From assembly GCA_016220085.1 (NCBI GenBank), contig JACRIN010000093.1, positions 62,001 through 126,000 on the forward strand: a stretch of 64,000 nt of DNA, read 5' to 3'. The stretch is from Planctomycetota bacterium. GTDB taxonomy: Bacteria > Planctomycetota > UBA1135 > GCA-002686595. The notes below the pieces were generated by a model. It did no database searches. It had not been told where the DNA came from and saw only the letters and a list, made by a program, of their open reading frames with translations. A program made the translations under genes and the position numbers. Shown one piece after another: positions 41,759 through 49,071 of the stretch. Position 1 is the stretch's first letter. Each line of letters begins with the position of its first letter.

Positions 41759-42940
41759 CTAGCGAGTCTCCGCGAAGCGCGCGAAGAGCTCGTCCAACGG
41801 CTTCAGCGTCACCTCCCAGTCGTATCGCGCCTCGACCAACGCGCGGCCGCGAAGCGCGAGCTCGCGCGCCTTCGCCGGATCGGCGAGCAGCCCGCAGATC
41901 GCTGCTGCCTGCGCCTCGACCGTGTCGGCGACGAGGTACGCGTCGCCGACTCCGCCTTCGATGCCTTGGGTCGCGGACGTCGTGCCGACGACCGGCAGTC
42001 CGAGCGCGAGCGCTTCGAGCACCTTGTTCTGGATCCCGCGCGCGATGCGCAACGGCGCGACCGAGACCGCGCCGCGCTCGAGCCAGTCGCGCGTGTCGTC
42101 GACGAAGCCGGTGACGGTCACGCCGGCGACACGGGCGAGCGCCAGGATCTCCTTGCTCGGCCGCGATCCGACGATCGTGAAGCGCGCGTCGGGAAAGCGC
42201 TCGCGCACGCGCGGCAGGACCTCGTTGACGAACCACACGCAGCCGTCGACGTTCGGCAGGTAGTCCATCACGCCGGTGAAGACGAGGTGGTTCGGCTCCG
42301 CGCGCTCCGGCTTGGGCCGGTAGAAGGCGAGGTCGACGCCGTTGCGCAACACGAGCGAGCGCGCGCCGGGGATCTGCTCTTGGAAGATGCGTTGCTCGAG
42401 CGGCGTGCAGAAGACGTTCTCGTCGAAGCTCTTCGCGATCCGACGCTCGACCTCGAGCAACGTGCGCGCCTCGCGGCGGTACACCCAGCTCATCGGGAAG
42501 CTCGCGCGCTCCGAGTATTGCCGCCATTTGTCCGAATCGAGCTCGGCGAAGTGCATGACGCGCCTCAAGCGCGCGTGCGGCTCGAGGAACACGCCCATCG
42601 ACGACGAATAGGCGTATCCGACGTCGAAGTCCTTCGCGACGCGATCGACGGCGGCTTGGAGCGCTTTCGAGCCGTAGACGCCGAGCGTCAGCGGCTTCGA
42701 GCCGAAGAGCAGCGGCACCGCCGCGAGTTTCGCGCGCCGGTCGTCGTAGTCGATCGCGGTGGTGCGCACGCCGAGCTTCTCGAGCTCTCTCGCCGCCTCC
42801 CGATCCGCGTCGTCGTGCGCGAACGCGAGAGCGCTGACCTCGTGGCGACGCTTCATGCGCTCGATCAACCGCCAGGTGGTGATCTTGTCCCCGCGATTCG
42901 GCGGATAGGGGACGCGTTGGGAGAGGAACAGGACGCGCAC
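41759..42940 (-). CDS. Glycosyltransferase, TIGR03087-like (exosortase-linked family)
   Basis: A 393-residue GT4-type glycosyltransferase. The opening VLFLSQRVPYPPNRGDKITTWRLIERM, DSDKWRQYSERASFPM, VLRNGVDLAFYRP, FTGVMDYLPNVDGCVWF and VSVAPLRIARGIQNKVLEALALGLPVVGT match the TIGR03087 family, which is found with PEP-CTERM/exosortase exopolysaccharide loci. It transfers a sugar from an NDP-sugar onto a glycan or lipid carrier. No exosortase is in the window, so the link is family knowledge only. The start at 42940 gives the expected N-terminus. Confidence 0.88.
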   Translation of the reverse strand: MRVLFLSQRVPYPPNRGDKITTWRLIERMKRRHEVSALAFAHDDADREAARELEKLGVRTTAIDYDDRRAKLAAVPLLFGSKPLTLGVYGSKALQAAVDRVAKDFDVGYAYSSSMGVFLEPHARLRRVMHFAELDSDKWRQYSERASFPMSWVYRREARTLLEVERRIAKSFDENVFCTPLEQRIFQEQIPGARSLVLRNGVDLAFYRPKPERAEPNHLVFTGVMDYLPNVDGCVWFVNEVLPRVRERFPDARFTIVGSRPSKEILALARVAGVTVTGFVDDTRDWLERGAVSVAPLRIARGIQNKVLEALALGLPVVGTTSATQGIEGGVGDAYLVADTVEAQAAAICGLLADPAKARELALRGRALVEARYDWEVTLKPLDELFARFAETR

Positions 42941-43023
42941 GGAGCGGAGACGTTAGCGAATCGCTCGACGCGGAGAAGAGCGCGCATTCGCGGCAGCGCG
43001 GTGGACGGCGAGCGCACGGCATC

Positions 43024-43422
43024 TCATGCGCGTGCGCGCCGCGCGAAGAGGGCGACGACTCCACCGACGACGAGGCTCGGCACCAACGCAAGTCCGAGGC
43101 TCATCAAACCGAGCGGCCACCACTCACCTTCGCCGGCCACGACGAGGTAGGTTGCGGCCGCACCCAGCCAGATCGGGATTGCCACGAGGCAACCCAAGGC
43201 CGGCCGTGCGCAGGCTGCAGCACCTGCGAGCACGCACGTACAGATGACCGCGCCGAATGCCTGCTGTACTCCGCCGACCAGGAACGCCGCGCCGCCCCCG
43301 AACAGGAGTCCCGCGCACCACGCGAGCGTCGCGCGCAGGCGCGTGCTCTTGAACTCGGCTTTCGCCGCGGCAACCCAACGCGGCCCTGCGTCGTGGACCT
43401 CGTTCTGCATGGTCCGACTCAT
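43024..43422 (-). CDS. Small membrane protein, unknown function
   Basis: A 132-residue protein with about four hydrophobic segments (LAWCAGLLFGGGAAFLVGGV, a segment ending CVLAGAAACA, GCLVAIPIWLGAAATYLV, LALVPSLVVGGVVALFA) and a basic C-terminus RRARA. The start MSRT at 43422 overlaps the stop of the upstream gene (ATGA), so the two small membrane proteins are translationally coupled. No family recognised. Confidence 0.65.
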   Translation of the reverse strand: MSRTMQNEVHDAGPRWVAAAKAEFKSTRLRATLAWCAGLLFGGGAAFLVGGVQQAFGAVICTCVLAGAAACARPALGCLVAIPIWLGAAATYLVVAGEGEWWPLGLMSLGLALVPSLVVGGVVALFARRARA

Positions 43423-43814
43423 CTGACTGACGGGCGCGTCCGCGCACGCCATGCGCGGGTGCCGAACGTTGCCGCGAGCCAACACGGCAGCGCGAACACG
43501 GTGAGGATCGCGAGCGACAGCGGCCAAAGCGACGCGCCTCCGCGCGTGACCCAGATCGTCACGATTACCGCGAGCTCGCCGCCGAAGAACGCGAGCGGCC
43601 AACGCACGTTCGGCCCGCCGAAACGCCACGCGCACGCCGCGCCGAGCACGATCGAGAGCGGGATCACGCCGGCGAAGTAGAGAGGCGAGTCCCAGGCCTC
43701 CAGGTCACGCACGACCGCAGCGAGCGCGAGCCAACTTCCAGCGCCGAGCACGAACACGAAGAAGGTGGCGAGGCTCGCGAGGTTGCGAGACGGCACTGCA
43801 TGGGCTTGGGTCAT
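43419..43814 (-). CDS. Small membrane protein, unknown function
   Basis: A 131-residue protein with four predicted membrane segments (NLASLATFFVFVLGAGSWLAL, LYFAGVIPLSIVLGAACAW, LAFFGGELAVIVTIWV, LSLAILTVFALPCWLAATF). The start at 43814 was chosen because GGAG precedes it by 8-9 nt; an upstream in-frame ATG at 43835 lacks such a site. It is coupled to the next small membrane protein gene and may form a complex with it; no known function. Confidence 0.68.
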   Translation of the reverse strand: MTQAHAVPSRNLASLATFFVFVLGAGSWLALAAVVRDLEAWDSPLYFAGVIPLSIVLGAACAWRFGGPNVRWPLAFFGGELAVIVTIWVTRGGASLWPLSLAILTVFALPCWLAATFGTRAWRARTRPSVR

Positions 43815-43928
43815 CGGAGAGCTCCTTGGCTCCACGCAGGTTCCTCCTCTCCGCCTTCATTCGCGAACCAAGACTCCCGATCAGCCCGATCGGCTGCGCA
43901 GGGAGGGCAGCCACAACGTCGTGGAGCG

Positions 43929-45293
43929 TCAGTTCCAGACGAAGAACACGGAACTCGACGGGAAACGCGGCTCGGCGAACTCCGTCGGGGCGACGCTCGT
44001 CGCCTCGCGCACCTCCAGCGTCACGACGACGCGGCGAGTGCGCGCGGGCACGTCGCGGAACACGGTCTTGGTCGTCTTGAACGGCCGCAGTGTGCCCGGG
44101 GCGACCGAGCGATGGTCGGCGAACGTGGAGAGGACGCGCGGTAAGCGCAGCTCGTCGAACTGTTGCGCGGCGACGACCGCGGCCGGCCTCGACTGGGTGT
44201 TCAGCTCGTACTTCTCGGCATCGAACGCGCCGTCGGGCCGACTGAGCCTGCGCACGACACTCGCGCGGCCCGCCTCGGAGTTCGCGAGCTCGACGTACGC
44301 GGCATCGTCGAACCGCGCGACCTGATACGGATCGCGCAGCCACTCGACCACGCTGCGCATCGGGAACGCGAGCACGTCGAACGTGCGCCCGAACTTGCGG
44401 TAGCCGAGCCCGTACGCGTTGCCCGTCTCCGCGTCGCGCTCCAGATCGATCAGCGCGTTCCCGGTGTAGACGAGCCGTTCGGCGAAGACCTGCTCGTCGA
44501 GCGATTGGGTCAGCGTGACGTCGAAGCGTCCGTCGCCGAGCACCAAGCCGTCGACGCGATACGAATTCCGGTAGCCCAGCGAATCCTCCGACTCGAAGTG
44601 CTCCACCGTCACGTCGGCGGTGAGACGCGCCGCCGCGATCGGCGCGCTCGACGCCACGGCCGCGCGCAACGGCTCCGCGAGCATCGCGAGCGAGCGCGAC
44701 TGCGCCGTCGAGAACGAATCGCCGAACGGATCGGCGGGAGGGCCGGAGAGGACCGGCGACGGATCCGCGGGCGCGACCGTGTACACGTCGCCGCCGAGCT
44801 GCGTCGTGCCGAACGCGTACGCGGGCGGACGCGAATCCGCGCAGTCGAAGACGCGTGCGGAGTCGTCCCACTTCGTCATCAGCTTCGGGACGCGGCACCG
44901 GAGCGTCGTCGAGATCGCCGCGGGGACGTCGCTCCAACTCGCGTACGGCGCGTCGAGCGCGAGACCGGAGTAGTTCGGGCAGTTGCTCTCCACGGCGAGC
45001 ACGAATCGCACCCGCCCGGCGGTCGGATCGCAGTCGAGCTCGGCCTGAGCCGGTCCGCACGTCCACACGGTGCCGGCGTAGTAGACGAAGCTCATCGGTT
45101 CATCGGCCGGCGAACCGTACTTGCGGCCGGCGACGGTGAGCTGGAGCGGACGCGCATCCCACGCGTGCTCGTTCTGATACCCGGCGGCGATCACAGGCGT
45201 GCGCGTGTTGCCGTTGCAGCCGCCGGACTGCGCCGGCACGAGCGGAACGAGCAGCCCGAACATGGCGCAGCGAGCGAGGATTACGGCGAGCAT
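43929..45293 (-). CDS. Secreted protein of unknown function
   Basis: A 454-residue protein with a Sec signal peptide (FGLLVPLVPAQ) and a strong GAGGAGAG ribosome site before the ATG. The mature part is rich in beta-strands and contains six Cys within the first ~150 residues (for example SGGCNGNT, TVWTCGP, ELDCDP, ESNCPN), suggesting disulfides. FCAD-like DCADS and DVTLTQSLDEQVFAERLVYTG blocks are visible but match no family I know. The protein ends in FFVWN. Transcribed alone on the minus strand, after the DinG-like helicase gene. Confidence 0.7.
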   Translation of the reverse strand: MLAVILARCAMFGLLVPLVPAQSGGCNGNTRTPVIAAGYQNEHAWDARPLQLTVAGRKYGSPADEPMSFVYYAGTVWTCGPAQAELDCDPTAGRVRFVLAVESNCPNYSGLALDAPYASWSDVPAAISTTLRCRVPKLMTKWDDSARVFDCADSRPPAYAFGTTQLGGDVYTVAPADPSPVLSGPPADPFGDSFSTAQSRSLAMLAEPLRAAVASSAPIAAARLTADVTVEHFESEDSLGYRNSYRVDGLVLGDGRFDVTLTQSLDEQVFAERLVYTGNALIDLERDAETGNAYGLGYRKFGRTFDVLAFPMRSVVEWLRDPYQVARFDDAAYVELANSEAGRASVVRRLSRPDGAFDAEKYELNTQSRPAAVVAAQQFDELRLPRVLSTFADHRSVAPGTLRPFKTTKTVFRDVPARTRRVVVTLEVREATSVAPTEFAEPRFPSSSVFFVWN

Positions 45294-45482
45294 CTCTCTC
45301 CTCGAGGTCGACGACGGCAAGTGCACGTAAGCTCGGATTCTGCTCGTCGCGGCGTGCTTCTGCAAGCACGACTCGTCTGACGAGCACGCGATCGTGTCGC
45401 GCCGTGGTGGAGATTTGGAATTCACCGGCGACGCACGAACCATGCGACGACTCCGAACACGACCATGCACGGATAGAGCGCG

Positions 45483-45512
45483 GCGATCGGGGCGCGTTGG
45501 CGCGCCGATCGC
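45483..45512 (-). terminator. Hairpin downstream of the DinG-like helicase gene
   Basis: GCGATCGG at 45483-45490 pairs with CCGATCGC at 45505-45512; an inner CGCG pair continues the stem beyond a small bulge. It starts 8 bp past the helicase stop on the minus strand. Confidence 0.5.
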
Positions 45513-45520
45513 GCTCGCGC

Positions 45521-48500
45521 TCAGAACGGCAAATCGTCGGGCGTGATCTCGAAGCGGTCGTTGGAGCGCTTCGATCGCTTGCGAGGTTTCGGCGTCGGTT
45601 TCGGCGGCTCGGGCTCGAACTCGACCGTCGGTTCCGGCGCGACCGAGCTCGCGTCGGGCGACGCCGGGTGCTCGAACGGCGTGTCGAGGCCGCGGCGCGC
45701 GACGTCGTCGGTCAAGCCGCCGTGAGCGAGCGCTCGTCGCACGCACCCGTCGGTGTCGGCGACGAGAAGCGGCGCGCCGTGCGCGCGCCACGCGTGATCC
45801 TCCATGCCGTCGAGTCCGCCGCAGAGCGGGAGCTCGCCGAGGAACAGCCGGTTCTGGCCGCGCAGGATCCGTCCGTCGAGCACGAACACCGAGCCCTGAT
45901 CGGTCTCGCGGCGCATCAAGCGACCGAAGCCCTGCCGAAACTTCGCCAACGCGCGCGGCAGGTAGATGCGGCGACGCTGTTCGCTCGCGCCGAGCGCCGC
46001 GCATTGCGCGTGGTGATAGCGATCGGGCACGCCCCACGGCAATTTGACGATCACCAGGTACTCCAGCGTGTCGCCCGCGAAGTCCGCGCCGTACCAGAAC
46101 GTGTCGACGCCGAAGAGCACCGAGTCGGCGTGCGCGCGGAAGAGCTCGCCGAGCTCTTCCTTCGACGTCCCGCGCATGTTCTGCCACCAGAACGGGATCC
46201 GGCGCGCGGCGAAAAAGCTCTCCAACGGCTTCGCGCAGCGCTTCAGCTCGTCCGCGTTGGTGAAGAGCACGAGCATCCGTCCGCGCGTGCGCTCCGCGAG
46301 GTGTGCGACGAAGCGACGCACGTACTCGTGGAAGCGTTCGCGCTCGGTCGTGTACTCCGGGGCGTCGGCTGGCACGAACACCTGCACGCGCTCGTAGTCG
46401 AACGGATCCTCGGCGCGCGCGGTGCGGACGACGGACGGCTCGCGGTCCTCGAACTCGAGCGGCTCGCGAGCGCGATCGAGCCCGAGGTAGCCCTGCGCGC
46501 ACTCGAAGCCGCCACGCAGCCACGTCGTCGCGGAGATCAACACGCCGCTCCAGAGCTGCGGGTAGTAATGTCGGCCGAGGAACTCGTTCGGCAGCAGCAC
46601 GCGCGCTGCGAGCACGTCGCCGCGCCGCGGATCGTCCTCGAGGTCGTAGAACGTCTCGCGGCGCAGCGTCGGTTTGCCGTCGGCGCGCGGCAGCCACGCT
46701 TCGAGCGCTTCGACGATCTCGACGACCTCGACACGCGAACGCTCGAGCGAGCGCCGCAGGCGAGCCAGGCCTTTGAACGGCACGCTCGCGAGCGCTTCGA
46801 TCAAGCCGGCGAGCGCCGCGTCGAGCCGCGAGAACGACGCGGTCAGCGCGGCGTGCGCCTCGACGAGCGGCTGCGACGCGTCGCTTTCGAGCCATTCGCG
46901 CAGCAGCGAGAAGCGCTCGCGCTCGACGCGGCTCTGCGCGGTGCGCTCGCGCCAGCGTTTGAAGCCTGCGATCTCGCCGAGCAGCGCGGCGTGGGCGCCG
47001 AGCACGAGCTCCTGCATCGCGAAACACTCGTCGAGCGCCGCTTGGGCGGCCGGACGGTCGAACACGATCGCGCGCAGGCGCTCGAGCGGCGCGCGCGCGC
47101 CCGAGCCGCCGCGTTTGCCGAGTCGCGTGCAAGCCTCGCGCATCTCGTCGAGCGACACCGTGTGGCTCCACGCGCCGTGCGCTTGGTCGTGCAGGTGCTC
47201 GCACTCGTCGAAGATCACGTTCTTGAAGAAGTCCTGCCGCGCGAGCGCGAACGCGTGGTTCGTGACGACGACGTGCGCGTGCTCGGCGCGGGCTCGCGCG
47301 ATCTCCGCGGCGCACGTGCGGCGGTCCGCGCGGTCGTGGCAGCAGCCGACTTGGGCTCGCACGGCGCGCAAGAGCGGCTCGAGCTCGCGTTCGAGGTGCG
47401 CATGGCGCGCGTCGGTCAGCGCGAGCTTCGGCGCGAAGCGATCGAGGTCGCCCTCGGGCTCGACCAACGCGAAGATCGCGAGCGCGCTCCACGCGAGCCA
47501 GCCCGCCGCGTCGTCGTCCTGCGCCGGCACGTGCGCCTTCAGCGCGCGCCAGCAGAGGTAGTTCGAGCGCCCTTTGAGCGACGTCACGCGCGGACGACGC
47601 TCGAAACCGGCGCGTTCGAGCGCGGCGAGCGCGCGCGGCACCTCGCGCGTCATCGCTTGCTCCTGCAGCGTCCGCGTGTACGTCGAGATCGCGACGCGGC
47701 GATTCGCGCGCGCGGCCCAGATCAGCGCGGGCACCAGGTACGCGAGCGTCTTTCCGGTTCCGGTCGGCGCGTGGACGAGCAGCAGCTCGCGCTTGCCGAG
47801 CGTGCGCGCCACTTCGCGCGCGACTTGGTGTTGGCCGGTGCGATACGAGAGCTTGGAGCCGTGCGCCGCCGCGAGCGCGGGCAGGTGCTCTTGGAAGATC
47901 TCGTCGACGAGCTGGAGATCGCGATCCTCGAGCGGCGCTTCTTCCTCGCGGTGCACCGGAACGGTCGGCTCGAGCTCGAAGAGCTCCGCGAGCGACGCCG
48001 AGCGCGGTCGCAACTCGTCGACGAGCGCTCGCACGGCGTCCGCGGCGTCCGAAAGGTCGATGCCGTGCGAGGCGGCGCGCGCGTGGCCGTCCGGGAACGC
48101 GAGTTCGGGCGTGCCGGCGGCCGCGACCCACGCCGACGGTCGGTCGGCGAGGTGCAGCACGAGGCGCAGGGACTCCGCGAGCTCGTCGTCGACTCCGCGC
48201 AACGCCGCGCGCGACGCGAGCAGCGACGCGAGCGCGAGACGCAGGCTCGGCGCGTCGAGGCCGAGGAAGTTGCCGAAGACGCGCGAGAGCTCGTGGACGA
48301 GCTCGGAGCACGAGCGCACTTCGGAAGCTCGCGACGACTCGCTCGGGCGGAGCGCGAGCAGCAGTTGGGCGATGCGGTCGAGGCCCGCGAGCCGCGGACG
48401 CAAGGCCGTCGCGCCGAAGAAGTGCAACCACCACGCGGCGAACACGTCGTACTCCGCGGAGACCACCGTGGCGTCGCCGAGGAATTGCGCGAGTTCGATC

Positions 48501-48841
48501 CATGCGTCGCGCGCCGACGGCGCGAGCGCGAGCTCGTACGCGTCGAGCCCGAACTTCGCGGCGGCGCGCGCCAGTCGTTCGCGATCGTCGGCGGCGAACG
48601 GTCGACAGACGCATTCGAAGCGACGGACGCCGTGTCCGAGCGCGTCGCGGCGCAGCGCTTCGACCCGCACCACGCCGTCGACCGCCGGGTCGTCGCCGGT
48701 CGCGAAGACGACGACGAACGCCAGGCGCGCGAGCGGGTCCGGCCCGTCCCACGTGCCGTCGCGCGCGGGCGTCTCTGCCGCCAGGCTGTCCCCTCGCTCG
48801 ATCATCGCGCGCATTGAACTCGCTCGCGCTCGCGGGTGCAC
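45521..48841 (-). CDS. DinG-like Fe-S superfamily 2 helicase with a degenerate exonuclease domain
   Basis: A 1106-residue protein. Residues ~40-200 align with the DnaQ-like exonuclease of DinG proteins (LAFVVVFATGDDPAVDGVVRVEALR), but the catalytic DxE segment is missing, so this domain is probably inactive. The helicase part follows: KLSYRTGQHQVAREVARTL, Walker A HAPTGTGKTLAYL, a cysteine set (YLCW, VGCC, RTCAAE) that may hold a 4Fe-4S cluster, VTNHAFALA, motif II FDECEHL (DECEH in place of DEAH), GVDTFWYGADFAG, and the motif VI region FRQGFGRLMRRETDQG. The C-terminal ~90 residues are Pro/Lys-rich. In-frame ATGs at 48814 and 48805 are alternative starts. It is divergent from topA. Confidence 0.85.
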   Translation of the reverse strand: MHPRARASSMRAMIERGDSLAAETPARDGTWDGPDPLARLAFVVVFATGDDPAVDGVVRVEALRRDALGHGVRRFECVCRPFAADDRERLARAAAKFGLDAYELALAPSARDAWIELAQFLGDATVVSAEYDVFAAWWLHFFGATALRPRLAGLDRIAQLLLALRPSESSRASEVRSCSELVHELSRVFGNFLGLDAPSLRLALASLLASRAALRGVDDELAESLRLVLHLADRPSAWVAAAGTPELAFPDGHARAASHGIDLSDAADAVRALVDELRPRSASLAELFELEPTVPVHREEEAPLEDRDLQLVDEIFQEHLPALAAAHGSKLSYRTGQHQVAREVARTLGKRELLLVHAPTGTGKTLAYLVPALIWAARANRRVAISTYTRTLQEQAMTREVPRALAALERAGFERRPRVTSLKGRSNYLCWRALKAHVPAQDDDAAGWLAWSALAIFALVEPEGDLDRFAPKLALTDARHAHLERELEPLLRAVRAQVGCCHDRADRRTCAAEIARARAEHAHVVVTNHAFALARQDFFKNVIFDECEHLHDQAHGAWSHTVSLDEMREACTRLGKRGGSGARAPLERLRAIVFDRPAAQAALDECFAMQELVLGAHAALLGEIAGFKRWRERTAQSRVERERFSLLREWLESDASQPLVEAHAALTASFSRLDAALAGLIEALASVPFKGLARLRRSLERSRVEVVEIVEALEAWLPRADGKPTLRRETFYDLEDDPRRGDVLAARVLLPNEFLGRHYYPQLWSGVLISATTWLRGGFECAQGYLGLDRAREPLEFEDREPSVVRTARAEDPFDYERVQVFVPADAPEYTTERERFHEYVRRFVAHLAERTRGRMLVLFTNADELKRCAKPLESFFAARRIPFWWQNMRGTSKEELGELFRAHADSVLFGVDTFWYGADFAGDTLEYLVIVKLPWGVPDRYHHAQCAALGASEQRRRIYLPRALAKFRQGFGRLMRRETDQGSVFVLDGRILRGQNRLFLGELPLCGGLDGMEDHAWRAHGAPLLVADTDGCVRRALAHGGLTDDVARRGLDTPFEHPASPDASSVAPEPTVEFEPEPPKPTPKPRKRSKRSNDRFEITPDDLPF

Positions 48842-48987
48842 GGCCGGGCGCCGCGCGACGGGCCGCTCGGAAGTTCTCCTGAGGGGTCGAGAACGCGCTC
48901 GTAACCACCGTGGACACAGTTGGTTAGGGCAGCCCTCGCGCGGGCGCGCACGCGGGCGTTGGCTTCCGGGGCCCGCGGCGGGCTCGC

Positions 48988-49015
48988 TTGACTCGCCCCG
49001 CCCTCACCTTATTTA
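48988..49015 (+). promoter_or_regulatory. Sigma-70-like promoter of topA
   Basis: TTGACT at 48988-48993 and TATTTA at 49010-49015 are separated by 16 bp, placed about 57 bp before the topA ATG. It is the clearest -35/-10 pair seen, standing out as an AT-rich patch in GC-rich sequence. Confidence 0.6.
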
Positions 49016-49071
49016 TGGCGCCCCGCCGCGGCCGACACCTTTCGGGTCGAGCCCGCGCCGCAGACACCCCC

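Noticed and set aside
43929-48917. A single continuous minus-strand frame of over 1600 codons
   Set aside because: Its 3' third is the real secreted-protein gene, but the rest lies in an alternative frame of the DinG-like helicase gene and is Arg/Ala-rich, as expected of out-of-frame reading in GC-rich DNA.
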